DNA of 64,000 nt from Lichina pygmaea (GCA_963422465.1 OY730171.1:1798001-1862000), one strand, 5' to 3'; positions 8,992-20,738 are shown, counted from the stretch's first letter. The notes: a model not told the origin generated them from the sequence alone. Translations and numbers: made by a program.

Positions 8992-10541
8992 GTCCAGCAT
9001 GGAAGCAAGGGAAGTGAAAACCAGACGTCGGTGAGGGTATTTTGGGCCTGATATGTCAGGGTTTCAGCGTGTTGGATGCAGTGTTCATGTTGCCAGGCGG
9101 AAGCAACCGGGATCTGATGGAGCAGTCACTCCTTTGCAGCAGCTCATGTGTCCCCCGTGACGAGCGGTCTTGTTCTGTTGTGATCGCCTTCTTTGACGCG
9201 AGGGTAGAACCTCTGCGCAGTAGCTATCATCGAGCGGAGAGAGGCCGCAGCAACGACTGCTCAATATAAAACCCCACTGTCGTTCAAGCAGGCACATTCT
9301 TCCATCATCATCCTGACGATGCCTCCGTGGACAATACCGTACGTATGTACGCATGTACGTACTTACTACATGCAGTGAGCTCGCAAGGTAAGTCGTACCA
9401 GCACTCCTTAGTCGGCCTAGAAATCCGTCTAGACAGACTGCCAGGCGAACACTGAAAACGTCATGGATGGTGGGAGTCGCCTGAATTAGTTCTTCCACGA
9501 CGAGGGAGAGGCCTGCTACTAGACCTGTCGAGCTCTCGAGACCTCCTCCCAGATCAAGCTCCGACGGGCTCCTTTCTGAAACGACTCTCCGTCACGGCCG
9601 GTGGTCGGGCCGCGCGGACCGACGGGCCTCGAGCTCCCAAGATCCACGTGCTCATGATACCCGAGAGCAAAGCCCCGGAGATCTTCGTGACATTACCTTG
9701 CATGCCTATCGCGGAAGTTTGGATGACGATTGGAAATCAGACGTTGAGATGATTTTGACGGTATGCACGGAAGTACGTACCAGTGGGTACCGGTATGTCG
9801 TAGGAGGGGTACGTTACGTTACGTAGGACAATAGCGACTCGTGAAACGTACCGCTGTCAAGTGCTCTTGGCATCGGAAGTGCTCGTGGCTCCATGGGAGC
9901 ACCGGAGCTAAGGAAGTACGGTACGGTACGTAGTACGATACGTACTGTACGGCAGTGAGAACCAGGTCATGATGTAATTCAACGTCGCTCTTCGCTTGCC
10001 CCGCCACCCCACATACTGTCATCAAGATGTCATCGTTCACCGCAGTGCCTTTTTTGTCAGTTGTTGTATGTTTGGTGGCTTGACCTTGATCTCGCGAGTC
10101 TTCCTCAGCTCTTTGTTGTAGTGTCAGTAGACGCCTCCTCCCTTCGAGATGCTGCAAAGTAGCCAGAGGATTTGTGTGTACGGCACCTGCCTTCCCCGGA
10201 CGCCCCACCTCGCCACGCTCGCCACTCGTTACACTCGCCAAGTGTAAGCAGGGTCTACAGCAGATCGCCCTCGTGATGATCGAGGTCATCGGCATGCCAA
10301 GTCATGCTCCAAGTTCCTCCCCCCGGAACCCCAGCACTTACGTCCTCACGAGTCTGCTTTAGGAAACGGATTATTGGCTAGGGGCATCGCCTCGGTGGCG
10401 GTGACTGGTGCTGTACGAGTAGGAACAGTAGAGGATGTCCGGAGGCGCCCCCAAGCTCTAATATATAGGCGTGATCACCGTCTGGACCAGACCAGACCGC
10501 AGAGAATAAGTTTGAGACGGCAAAACCATCTTACCGCAAGT
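8992..10541. other. No gene recognised; rich in GTAC palindromes
   Basis: About 1.55 kb without a credible gene. GTACGTAC/CGTACG-type repeats are dense at 9339-9365, 9770-9825 and 9915-9952. Short frames around 9600-9760 show no family signature. The right end should hold the promoter of the cupin gene. Confidence 0.5.
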
Positions 10542-11110
10542 ATGGCACCAGAACCGGACATGAACATGCGTTGGGAGGATCAGGAGGTCGTCAGACAGGA
10601 CGATCGGTGGGTAGTCAAAGGGTGGGTGGCCGATGTTCCTGCCTGCGATGTGTGCCGTATGATGGCCTTCTCTTGTGTGTCTAACTTTGGCTACGCAGGC
10701 ACGCGCCGATGACGATCGAAGTGGCATGGCACAAGTCACCGGAGAACTTTCCGGGCATGGCGTACGTCGGGTTGAGGGTGAGCGCGCCTGTGGGCTCCGC
10801 GACGCCACCACACAGGCACGGAGGGGCGGCCGTGACCGGAATCGTCATCAGGGGTCAAATACTCAGCCAGATGATCTGCCAAGGGTCCAGCCCCGAGCCC
10901 AGGATCTACAGACCGGGAGATTTCTGGTACGAGCCTCCCGGCTGTCACCACGTCCGCTCGGAGAATGTCGGCGGCGAAGACGGCCAAATCCTCGCCGTCT
11001 TCATCATAGATCAGCAATCTATCGATGAGAAGGGCATGATCGGTGCCCTCCTCCAGTTCGATGCCGAGGTCGAGGAGAAGGAGAGAGAAAAGGAGCAAGC
11101 GACCGGCTGA
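10542..11110 (+). CDS. Single-domain cupin protein
   Basis: The model is 10542-10606 joined to 10699-11110, giving 158 residues. The donor is GTGGGT, the branch GTCTAAC and the acceptor CTACGCAG. The protein is one small beta-barrel cupin. The first metal motif is PPHRHGG (G-X5-H-X-H type) and the second is PGDFWYEPPGCHHVRSEN, with a His pair in place of the usual H-X3-N. The tail is a charged helix rich in Glu and Lys. Related fungal and bacterial cupins of this size are often annotated as cupin_2 proteins with dioxygenase, isomerase or sugar-binding roles. The substrate cannot be told from sequence. The first exon (MAPEPDMNMRWEDQEVV) is accepted because phase and splice sites agree. Confidence 0.75.
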
Positions 11111-12319
11111 TGGGGGAATCAACGCCTTGCATGGCAGCGGGTGCAGAAGTGACCCGAGGGGCTGCTCTATGCGCAGTCTCAACGTGACTAGACGAATTTC
11201 TTCGTTTCAGGAATGTTCCTTCGAAAGCTCAGACATATGGCCCTTTACTTGAACGTCTCTGATCCTCCTTTGTATAAATACCCATGTACTTATACCCCGA
11301 ACAGACAAGCAAAGGAGCTATCAGTGTAAGATGACCACGGAAGACTGTTGGTAAAACATGGGAGACAGTTTAGCATCCGGCTATGTAGGCAGCCTGTGGG
11401 AATTTTTTCCATCCGAGCCATGGCATGCTTATCAAGGGGTATTGAAGGCTGTCGTCGAACATGTGATATTGATGAGAAGTTGTACTTCCGTTCGAAGTGC
11501 TTGTGGCAAATCTAGAGTTGGCCAGTCTTCCCCGAAAGGAGGTTGTTCACTTTCAGACGGAACAGCCAGCTTTCTCGAAATACCAGCAAGGTTTGTGGTC
11601 TTGATTGCTATACGGTACCGGTACCGGTACAGCTCTTTTGATAGACTTCGAAATCAAACTACTAGCATAGGTTCTGTCAGCAGGCTTGGATGAGAGTGCT
11701 AGTCATACAGAACTTGCCGCTTTGTCAACCTCTTTGTCAGACGTGCGACGATGAACAGAACTTCCGTGGCAATGTCGAGAGAGACAATTGAAATTGTATT
11801 ATGTCAGCAGGGTAGTCACATGATCTGTGACAACACTGTGACCAAGCTCAAGAGGAGATCGGCGTGCTGTTGTTCCGGTCGTCGACCTTCCCGGATTTGA
11901 ATCCAAAACAATATGGCCTCAATATTGCAGCTACTTTTTCGGAGCAGAGCCTTGTAAGATACTGTACTTACGGCGTCCCTGGCCTTCCTTCTCGGAGCTC
12001 GACGACATGAGACGCCGGATTACTAATGGTGTCAATGCTGCAGCATCTTCTTGCTCCAAGCGCAGGTTCTCCTGCTGCTTGCTTTCCTACTCTGAACCTC
12101 ACGCTAGCTCTAGAGCAAACGCGCTAGTCTGCTTTTCTCCACGATGTCATCATGAGTTGTCAATCACCGACGGTCACTTTTCATTGTCCGCCCTGGACGC
12201 ATCACCTCCATGCTGGAGCGTGATGTTCACTTTCGTAGCAGCCAGTAGTGTGCCTGAAAATCTAGCTGTTACAATTTCTTCCGCCTTCCCCATGACCCAG
12301 ACCGCCCCGGGTCCTGACG
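11111..12319. other. No gene recognised
   Basis: About 1.2 kb between the cupin and the MFS gene. It contains the cupin 3' UTR (TATAAATA-like text at 11273), a short GGTACC repeat near 11617, and the promoter of the transporter. Frames are short and unlike any family. Confidence 0.5.
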
Positions 12320-14102
12320 ATGGCGCACACCGTCGATGAGTCGACGGCTCTCCTACACGGTACCGATCTTATTCAGTCATCTTTTCGAGATGCTGACAAT
12401 GAAGACGGCCCTCGTACGAAGTATGACGGCCAAGCGGCCGCTGGTCATGTCACTCGAGAGCTCTCCGATGCTCGGCTGTGTATGATCTTGGGCACCGCCT
12501 GGGTAAGCTCGATGATGTGGCCCAACGTCGCTTCTGATACTCTCGCCATGGGCTTGTACTCACTGTCACCAAGGTCGGCGTCTTCTTCATGGCCTTGGGT
12601 ACGTTAATACACACCTTGTGACTACCCCCCCGGGACATGCATACAAGGTTGAACACCATCCAGATTCGACCATGGTCGCGACTCTTACCGCACCGATAGC
12701 GACGTCGTTCGCTTCCCTATCAGGTCTTTCCTGGGTGGCGTCCACCTATTTGATCGCCAACGCAGCCTCGCAATCGCTGAGCGGAAGGCTGACGGATATA
12801 TTCGGCCGGCGCGCTGGCCTCCTGGCGAGCAATTTGGTCTTTGGGGCCGGCACGCTGATCTGTGGCATCGCGCCGAACATGTCGGTCCTGATACTGGGAC
12901 GTACCATTGCTGGGCTCGGAGGGGGGGCGTTGTTGGCCATCACGACCATCTTCGCGTCGGATCTAGTTCCGCTTCGGAAAAGGGGGGTTGTTCAGGGGTT
13001 CAATAACATCGTGATGGGCATCGGGACCGGGTCTGGCGGTTTCTTGGGGGGCTTGATCAACAACGTCTGGGGGTGGCGCTGGGCGTTCCTGGTACAGGTC
13101 CCCCTTATCGCTGTGGCGACGATGCTGGTATTCGTCGGCATCAACTCCGAGGTCCCGTCCGCGAAAGAGTCTGCCCTCAGCCGGATCGACTTCCGCGGGG
13201 CCTTTGCGCTCGTGGCGACGTTGGTGCTGCTCCTCCTCGGGCTGAACTCGGGCGGAAACGTGCTGCCATGGACGCATCCGTTCGTGCTCACGACCGTTGT
13301 CCTCTCGCTCCCGTCGTTCGTCGCCTTCGTCTACATTGAAGATCGGCTGGCGCCGGAGCCGATCATCCCGGTTCGGTTGCTGCTGAACCGGTCGGTCGCC
13401 TCCGTCTGCGCCGGGTATCTCTTTACGAACATGGCCGCCTTCGCCGTTCTGTACTACATCCCTATATACCTGCAAGTTCTTGGGGAATCGACGACGGAAG
13501 CCGGTCTGCGCCTAGTTCCGCAAAGCGTCGGCACCGCGGCGGCTTCGCTGGTGTCTGGATTCGTGATCCGAGCCACGGGCCGCTACTACCATCTGAACCT
13601 CTTGATCCAGGCGACTGCGATCGCGGGCTACACGCTCTTATGCACCCTCACAGGCCACAGCGCGTCCTGGAGGCCTTTTGTCTATCTCGGCCTGGTCGGG
13701 CTGGGCTACGGAGGGGCCCTGGTCGTGTCGTTGCTGGCCCTCATCAGCGCCGTCGACCAGGAGCACCAGGCCACGATCACGTCGGCCTCGTTCGCGTTCC
13801 GGTCGGTGGGGTCGACCCTGGGCATGACCGCCGCGTCGGTCGTCTTCCAGAACGTCCTCCGACGGAGCCTCTGCGAGCGCCTGGGCGACTCGAGCGAGGC
13901 GCAGCGCACGATCAAGCGCGTCAAGGACCGACTCGACGAACTCCAACACCTGCCTCCGCTGGCGAAGCAGAAGGTCGTCGACAGCTACATGCTAGCCCTG
14001 CACGACGTCTTCCTGCTCACGCTCGCATGCATCGTCACGGCCGGCCTCGTCAGCCTCTTGATTCGAGATCGCAAGCTGCACAAACCACTCGGTCGAGCAT
14101 GA
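12320..14102 (+). CDS. MFS drug:H+ antiporter (DHA2-type, 14 TM)
   Basis: The model has three exons: 12320-12502, 12574-12598 and 12664-14102 (548 residues). Exon 2 is a 25-nt mini-exon. Joining it with exact phase rebuilds VGVFFMALDSTMVATL, the first-helix signature of this family. Hallmarks follow: GRLTDIFGRRAGLL (MFS motif A in loop 2-3), LGRTIAGLGGGALLAI, and the motif C-like GIGTGSGGFLGGLINN in TM5. About 14 hydrophobic segments can be counted, ending with a short cytosolic tail RDRKLHKPLGRA. Relatives export azoles or other toxins, or move basic amino acids into the vacuole (Vba/Fnx type). The sequence does not settle which. The N-terminal 60 residues are hydrophilic, as is usual. Confidence 0.88.
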
Positions 14103-14957
14103 GTGTTTTCTAGGCGTCTCCTCCTGTACTTCGTCAAACTAATCAAGCGTATTTCCCTCCACTCTTGGGCTGTGTACTAAATCAGGCGGCATCCAACCTG
14201 TATCTTCAACTGTAATCATGTGTCCTCGCCGTGATTCTTCCCTGACTTCACCTTCCACCAACCCACCTTTTCCATCCTGGTACGTACGGGGGAGAATCTA
14301 GAAGTAAAAATCACCAAACGGCTCTGTACATCTCTAATGTCGGCTCCTCTCATCATCGTTGCTATTCACTATTTGCTGGCTGTTTGCTGATCACCTGCTG
14401 CCACTGGACTGCTGCTGCTGCCGCTGGACTGCTGCTGCTGCTGCTGATCGTTGCTGGTGCTTCACTGGGCGTTACCGGCTGATCTACCGCTGTTGGCTAT
14501 GCTTCAAGATGGGGTTTTTGCAGGGGTTTTTGCAGGGGTTTTTGCTGGGGTTCTGCTGGGCTTGTGTTGGGGTTACGCTGGGGGCTCTTCTTTTTTTTTT
14601 TTTTTTTTTTTTGCTCATTTTCAAAGTCCATGGCTGCACGGACATGTACAGTAAAGCATACAGCACCATACTAAGTAAATGCAGTGAAACGAATCGGGGC
14701 ATGTACAGTACGTAACTACGGGGCCGTATATACAGCGAAGGAGATGGGGACATACAGTACAGCCAAGTAGACGGGGAAAATATACAGGGACGTCATACAC
14801 ATGCGTTACATGCGTGCATGCCTACCCGTGCCATGGGATTGGGGGGGGGGGGGGGGGGGGGAATACCCCCCCATGGCACGGGTATATGCGTACGAGGGTA
14901 CGTAGGTACGTGTACAGTATATATTGTAGTACAATATAGTACATCAAGTATCCCGTC
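14103..14957. other. Intergenic with simple repeats and a poly-G hairpin
   Basis: It contains CTG-type repeats (about 14395-14450), a GGGGTTTTTGCA repeat (about 14511-14560), a 20-nt poly-T (about 14590-14610) and a perfect inverted repeat around poly-G (14823-14884). It lies between the 3' ends of the convergent MFS and Obg genes, so no promoter is expected. Confidence 0.6.
14823..14884. repeat. Perfect 15-bp inverted repeat around a poly-G tract
   Basis: The left arm TACCCGTGCCATGGG (14823-14837) is the exact reverse complement of the right arm (14870-14884). Between them are 21 G residues (14841-14861), then GAATACCCC. The C-run beside the right arm could also pair with part of the G-run, giving a longer hairpin or a G-quadruplex. 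The poly-G length may be affected by sequencing error. Confidence 0.85.
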
Positions 14958-17159
14958 TCAGTCCAACAATCGAAGAACGTGCCTGACGACCCTCTCGACG
15001 CCTTGCCCGTTGATGGCGCTGACAGGCACGGCGTGTACTTTGCCCTTCCATTGACGTCTTGTGCTGCGGGGGGGAGGAGGAGCGGTAGCGGTGATAGTGG
15101 TCGGAGTAGTAAGAGTAGTGGTGCGAGCGGCAGCAGCATTGGTGGAAGTAGAAGTGGTAGGAGTAGAGGGAGCGTCTGATACGGACACAACGTCGTTCCC
15201 GGAGGGGAGAAAGCGGCTGGTTGTAGACGGATGAGAAGATCCGCTGTCTCTTTCTTCTTCAATCTCTGCTGTCTCTGCCTCTGCCTCTGCCTCTGCCACT
15301 GCCACTGCCTCTACCACCGCCTCTACCTCTGCCGGTGCCGATGCAGAACCAGAGGCAGCAGCGACAGAGAGCTGCTCGGGTGCTTCCGTCAGCGCGGACA
15401 TGGACGACGTTGACGACCACGTCGACATGGACGGGATCGTCGACGTAGATGTAGACAGTCCGTCAAGATACGCCTGCAGCCGCTCAAAGTTCTCCTCGGT
15501 ACCAGGCACGTCTGCCTTTGTGGCCACGACGAACCACGGTTTGGCCGAGATGCGAGACGGACGGAGACGGATGCGACGACGGGGCACTTCGAACGTCGTG
15601 AGACCGGGCGTTGACTGCCCCGGCGTCGCGGCGACGGTGCGATCGATGAAGGGGTTCCACGAAGGGTGCTCGTCCTCCTCGTCATCGTCTTCGTCGTCGG
15701 TTTCGTCCTCGGACTCGTCGATAGCGTCCGCTTTGGGCCTGTCGTCGCGAAGAGCCTCGTACTGCCTGAGCTCGCTCCACAAGCGTTGCACCGTCGCGAC
15801 GCCGTCGCCGTCGCCGAGATCGACGACGAACACGAGCATCTTGGCCCGCTCGACGTGCCGCAGGAAACCCAGTCCCAAGCCTCGGCCCAGATGGGCGTCT
15901 TCGATGAGGCCGGGAATGTCGGCGACCGTGAAGCGCGTTCTCGGCTCGTCGTGCTCGAGACCTCGCCGCTTGAGCTTCGGTCGCGGCGACGTGGCCATGT
16001 CCGGTCGGCTCGTGCCATCGTCCAGGACGACGGTGCCGATGTTCGGCTGCAGCGTCGTAAACGCCCAGCTGCCGACTCGCGCGCGGCTCTTGCTGAGGGC
16101 GCGCAAGAGCGTGCTCTTCCCCGCGTTCGGCAGGCCCACGAGACCGACGTCGGCGAGGATCTTGAGCTCGAGATCCAGCGTCACGCGCATGCCTTCTTCG
16201 CCCTTGGTCGCGAACTTGGGGCGCGTGATGCTCTTCGTGACAAAGTGCGGGTTGCCCAGCCCGCCCACGGCTCCGGCCGCCAGGAGCATCGGCACCTTCA
16301 TCGGCCTCGACAGGTCCAGCGAGATGGGCGCGCGTGGCTGCGACATGGCCAGGTTCGATCGTCGGGGCCGTGGCAGCGCCGGGAACGCCGCCGTCACGTA
16401 CTCGGACGGCATCGCGGCCGGGTACAGAAGCCACTTGTCGCGGCGCCAGCGGCCGCTCTGGTCGCCTTCAATCTTTTCTCGTCCTCTGGCACCCGGGCTC
16501 TCGTTCACGCGCGACCCGGCATCCGCCTGGACGTCGGCGTCGCCGTCAACGTCGGCGTCGACCTCGGCCTCTGCCTCTGCCTCGAGCGCCAACGGATCCC
16601 ATCTCGACGTTTCGGTGACGACGGTGCCGACGGGGACCTCGAGCAGAAGATCCTCGCCTCGTTCGCCGCCCTTCCCTTTCCCCTGGCCGTTCCTGCCTCG
16701 GCCGGCCTTCAGGACCCCGCGACGACCGATCTTGTGAAGACTGGTGTCACCCGCGACGGCCTGGATGTAGACGTTGCCACCGCTGCCGCCGTCGCCGCCG
16801 TTCGGAGGCCCGTCCGGCACGTACTTCTCTCGCAGGAACGAGATGCACCCGTGTCCGCCCGAGCCAGCGTGTACCGTCAGCGCGCATCGGTCGGCGAACA
16901 GATTCCGGGAGTACTCCGTCGGCGGCGGGTTCAGATGATCCCGCCACGACGAGGACTCGCTCGAAGCCGACGGATCCGCATCTCGCGAGACGGCCGAAGT
17001 CCCCTGCGCACGCGCGTTCCGTAAGCTCCTCCGGGGAGGCGACAGCCGCGATCGCGCGCTCGATGGCTCGACGAGGCCAGGGTAGAGAAACGGTGTCCAA
17101 GTCCAGCTACGAGAACGCGAGGTCAGCCTGACGCGACGGCAGGACGAACAGCTTGTCAT
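14958..17159 (-). CDS. MTG2: Obg-family GTPase, mitochondrial (Mtg2-like)
   Basis: The protein has 733 residues without an intron. Obg GTPases assist assembly of the large mitochondrial ribosomal subunit. The N terminus (MTSCSSCRRVRLTSRSRS) is basic and Ser-rich, as in a mitochondrial presequence. The glycine-rich Obg fold follows, starting FADRCALTVHAGSGGHGC with PNGGDGGSGGNV and RGRNGQGKGKGG. The G domain shows G1 GLPNAGKSTLL (about 340), G2 FTTLQPNIG, G3 DIPGLIEDAHLGRGLG, G4 ATKAD (N/T-KxD variant) and G5-like VSAINGQG near the end. Two family-atypical inserts break the G domain: an Asp/Glu-rich run before G4 and about 100 residues of Ala/Glu/Ser/Thr low complexity between G4 and G5. The start is the ATG at 17159. 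Confidence 0.9.
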   Translation of the reverse strand: MTSCSSCRRVRLTSRSRSWTWTPFLYPGLVEPSSARSRLSPPRRSLRNARAQGTSAVSRDADPSASSESSSWRDHLNPPPTEYSRNLFADRCALTVHAGSGGHGCISFLREKYVPDGPPNGGDGGSGGNVYIQAVAGDTSLHKIGRRGVLKAGRGRNGQGKGKGGERGEDLLLEVPVGTVVTETSRWDPLALEAEAEAEVDADVDGDADVQADAGSRVNESPGARGREKIEGDQSGRWRRDKWLLYPAAMPSEYVTAAFPALPRPRRSNLAMSQPRAPISLDLSRPMKVPMLLAAGAVGGLGNPHFVTKSITRPKFATKGEEGMRVTLDLELKILADVGLVGLPNAGKSTLLRALSKSRARVGSWAFTTLQPNIGTVVLDDGTSRPDMATSPRPKLKRRGLEHDEPRTRFTVADIPGLIEDAHLGRGLGLGFLRHVERAKMLVFVVDLGDGDGVATVQRLWSELRQYEALRDDRPKADAIDESEDETDDEDDDEEDEHPSWNPFIDRTVAATPGQSTPGLTTFEVPRRRIRLRPSRISAKPWFVVATKADVPGTEENFERLQAYLDGLSTSTSTIPSMSTWSSTSSMSALTEAPEQLSVAAASGSASAPAEVEAVVEAVAVAEAEAEAETAEIEEERDSGSSHPSTTSRFLPSGNDVVSVSDAPSTPTTSTSTNAAAARTTTLTTPTTITATAPPPPRSTRRQWKGKVHAVPVSAINGQGVERVVRHVLRLLD

Positions 17160-17677
17160 GACAAGATTAGGACAGTGACCCTGCCGGAGCAGTTTCGAGC
17201 GAAGGAATTGTTACTGCTGCTAGGAGGCGAGACATCACCTTTGATACTCGAGGCCAAAAACAACTACCGGATCAAAAGTGACAAACTACAACCGCTTGTT
17301 TTTGTGGTCACGGCAATCCAGCTCCGATCAACGCGAACCACACCTATTGCATACACTTTCGTACGACTATGGGGAGTTCGATCCGACACTGACATCAAGT
17401 GGTGGAGCAAGAACTTCAAGTTAAACATATATAACCACTGCGTGTCAGATGGTCGAGCCTGCGACGACACAACCGATATCCATATCAACTTCACAACGCT
17501 GCGTAGCCCATACGGGTCTGAGAGACGATCGACCATGGCGCCATTGTTGACGGCCATGGGGGCCTTGCGGCCGAGTCCCGGTCTTCTAACCAAACCCGGT
17601 CCCGAATAAAAAACGCCCGTCGGGTATGCAGATGCTGTGTCGGGAGATGCGAAAAGGATCAAAGGAAAAGCATGCGG
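17160..17677. other. Intergenic, promoter side of the Obg gene
   Basis: This 518 bp stretch separates two genes transcribed leftward and should contain the Obg promoter and the 3' UTR of the MFS gene. A short open frame exists but resembles no protein family. No TATA box or clear operator is visible. Confidence 0.45.
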
Positions 17678-19896
17678 TCATCCACACGGCGGGAAGGCGC
17701 CTGCAGGCCCTCGTGCTGCCGACAACGGAGACGCGTCGGCCGTCTCGGGCTGCCTGTCGATATCGACCATCGGCCCCGTGGCCGCGTCGTGTGCAGGCGT
17801 CGCCGTCGCCGTCGCCGTCGTCATGTCGCTCGACATGTCCAGCCCGGTATCGGATTCCTCGTCGACCGCATCGGCCTGATCGAAACGGCCGTTGCCCTCC
17901 TCCATAAGAAGACACTCGGCCGCCGCGACGATACAGATCAGCGTGCTGGACCACCAGGCCAGCCCGGAATAGCCCCATTTCAGGCCGACGGAGTGAACGA
18001 GACCGGATATCGTGGGCCCGAACGCTCGTGACAGACTCGCCGTCGACGCCGCGACCCCGTTGATGGTGCCCAGCACGAGCATCGACGAGGCCGAGTTGGT
18101 CAGCTGGATGGCGTTGGACGGATACGCCAGTACCTGGCCCGTCACCTTGAACAGGAGGCAGACGGACAGGCCAAGCATCCTCAGTCGCGGCGGCAGTAAT
18201 ACCAGGTACGGAGCGACGAAGTAGAGGAACGGATAGGCGAGGGCGACGGTTCGGAAGACGGCCAAGCTGCCGAAACGTCTTACGGCGACGGGAAAGAGAA
18301 AGAGCTGGGCGAGCATGGAGTAGAGGCCTTGGCAGGACATGATGACGCCGATGGCCTTGGTCGGCAAGGCGAAGCCGCCGGTGAACTTGAACGGCGACGA
18401 CGCTGGTGCACGCGTGTCGGGGCTGCTCAGCATCACCGGCATGAGGTGCTCGAACGTCATCGTGTGGCTGCGGCGACAGTCGACGGTCAGCTCGAACCAG
18501 ATGCCCCGAGACATCGAAGCGAGACGGGGGACAAGTGTCGACGGAGAACTTACTACGCAAGAAGACCGTATCCGATGATGTTCAGCACGACCTGTCTTGT
18601 GAAGGCCTTGTCCACCGACGGCGGCCTTCGGATGTTGCTCGGCTCGCTCGCGCACGATCGGTTCCTGAACTCGTCCGCGCGGCTGCCGCTGGTGGACGGT
18701 CGCGGGGAGGCGTCGGCGGATCGATAGCCCGGCGGTTGTTCGACGTCGTCGAGCAGGGTCTGACACTCTGGTAGGTTTGCTTCGTCGGCCTTCGAGAAGG
18801 TCTCGCGCGCGAACGCTGCGGGCTGACACCAGCCGATGCGATCGAGCAACCATCTGCCGGCGTCGACGCCAATGTCCCTCCGGTGCTTGTTTCGCTCGTG
18901 CGTCTCCTCGAGGAAGAGGATGCCGACTGTGACGCCACACGCCAAGACAGCGGTGCAGATCAAGTTCGGGAGCAGGTAGGGATATCGGTCGAGGATGGTG
19001 CCGCGAGCAAACACGGTCGGATAGTTGGCGCACGGATCGGCCAGGGCGCCGCCCAAGGCAGGGCCGATGATCGATCTAACATTGGCCCTGTCAGCAGACG
19101 CGGCGGCAACGAGTCTGGCCCCCGTTGGTCGCTGGAGCTTACCCAAGACACCAGATGAACGGCATGATGGCATAGGCCCGAGCTAGAGAGAGTGTCAGAA
19201 CGGAGGTGACCAAATACGACGATGGCCGTCGTCGGCTGACCGAGCGAAGAGGGGGCAGACGCCGGCCCATCACTCACGCTGATGCTCCTTGACGGTGATC
19301 ATCTCGGCGACGGTGGTCTGCAAGACGCCGATATTCCTACGTTTGCCATCCCGTCAGCGACCCGCTCGGGCGCAAGCACATCTACCGCTCTGCTCCGCAG
19401 CAGCAGTGGCGGCAGCGCCAGGGACGGGCTCGGCTCACCCGTTGAGGAGACCGCCCAGCCCGCGCGCGACGATGGCCATGGGAAGACTCGTGGCGAAGCC
19501 GAAGGTCAACATGCTCAGGGCGGTGCCGGCGAGGCCAAAGATGAGAACGGGCTTGCGGCCGATCCGGTCGCTGAGCCGGCCCCACAGGACGCCGGTCGCG
19601 AACTCGGCGAAGGCGAAGGACGAGGTGACCATGCCGGCGTAGATGGCTATCCAACGCTCGTCGTCCGTGACGTTGAACGACTTGACCATGTAATAGATAT
19701 AGGGAAAGACGGACATGAAGGCAATCGGCTCGCAGATCCGACATATGGCTACGCAAGACGGGCGTGAGCGATGCTGTCCCGAGCAGGCTGAGCGGTATGC
19801 TCCCGCAACGGTCTCGCGCTCACCTAGGATGAATAGCTGACGGCTAGGAAAAGGCGTCGAGTCCATCGATCCGGCTTTGCCCCTCGGGGGCCACAT
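17678..19896 (-). CDS. MFS transporter, 12 TM (DHA1-type), six exons
   Basis: The exons on the minus strand, in gene order, are 19824-19896, 19439-19748, 19278-19336, 19143-19182, 18554-19075 and 17678-18467. All have consistent phase and GT-AG ends, giving 597 residues. The product begins MWPPRGKAGSMDSTPF, then SRQLFILAICRICEPIAF (TM1). It has motif A GRLSDRIGRKPVLIFG, GLLNGNIGVLQTTVAEM (TM4), KEHQPRAYAIMPFIWCLG, and PALGGALADPCANYP (TM5). A long hydrophilic central loop (residues about 270-370) is followed by the second half with HTMTFEHLMPVML and GTINGVAASTASLSRAFGP. The architecture matches the fungal YCR023C-like DHA1 group, whose substrates are mostly unknown. Start choice between this ATG and upstream in-frame codons is uncertain. 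The tail is Thr/Ala-rich. Confidence 0.85.
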
Positions 19897-20201
19897 CGTG
19901 TCGATAGGAAGGCGGTGCGTCCTGTCGAGACCTCGCAAGGGATCCGAGGGGTGGGGATATGGGACAGCCGGCTCAGACACACTCAGACACACCGAGAGCG
20001 GAAGAGGAAAGGCAGGACGCGGACGTCCGAGGCAGCACAAGACGAGGACGAAGGCCGAGTTTGGCGTGCAGAGGAGGACGGGTTGGGGATGGGCGAAGAA
20101 GCTTGCTCTTGTATCACGGCCTCCGGAAGCAAACGGTGCTCTCGACGCTGCCAGACGGGCCAAGCATGACGTTTGCCTCGACCGTCAGGCGGACCACGCG
20201 G

Positions 20202-20738
20202 TCAGACACCGCTGCAGATGCACCAATTCCACCAGAGCCTCTTGTCCGGCGCGGTCGCCTTCTGGATGTCTTCTGTGTCGAGGCTGTCAGTTACCACGTC
20301 CGTGCAGCCGAGGGCGCGCCGATACGGTGAGGCCGGCAGACGCGTGCGCCCAGGATCAGACCCAACGCACACTCGGGGACAAGCCTCACCAGTCTGCCTC
20401 CTTCCACCCCTTCCTTTTTCCTGGGGCTTGAGGATGCGCCGAGTGCGCGCTCACCGCGGATTGACGAAAGGAGCCCAAGGTGCGATGGTGGTGGCGTTGG
20501 TGGTGGATGTCGGCGGACCAATTCGACAGACAGATGTCTCGACCCGGTCCTTTCGTCCGTCGAGGCTGGCGGTGACGACGAACGCAGCCCACCGGCGGAC
20601 GATGGTGACAGCGGCGATGACGGTCACACAGAAGCCGAGGGACGTATGCACGGAAGGAAGATGCGAGGCGATTGTCACAAAAGGAGCGTCGGCGGCGGCA
20701 CCGTAACGGTAGATGTAGCGGCCGTGGCTGTTGTGCAA
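20202..20738 (-). CDS. Possible small membrane protein (unrecognised)
   Basis: Exon 1 is 20455-20738, starting MHNSHGRYIYRYGAA, with one hydrophobic helix SLGFCVTVIAAVTIV, and it ends at a GTGAGC donor after PWAPFVNPR. One acceptor (AG at 20284-20285) continues in phase as LDTEDIQKATAPDK, then RLWWNWCICSGV and a stop, giving 121 residues. An acceptor 11 bp further on also gives an open frame, so the 3' end is ambiguous. No family is recognised. It lies about 300 bp upstream of the MFS gene on the same strand. Support is modest: the splice phase agrees and the text is protein-like, but the intron is long for this region (171 bp). Confidence 0.35.

Noticed and set aside
15400-17024. Two long plus-strand frames of about 450 codons opposite Obg
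   Set aside because: They are shadows of the Obg coding strand in GC-rich DNA and contain no domain.
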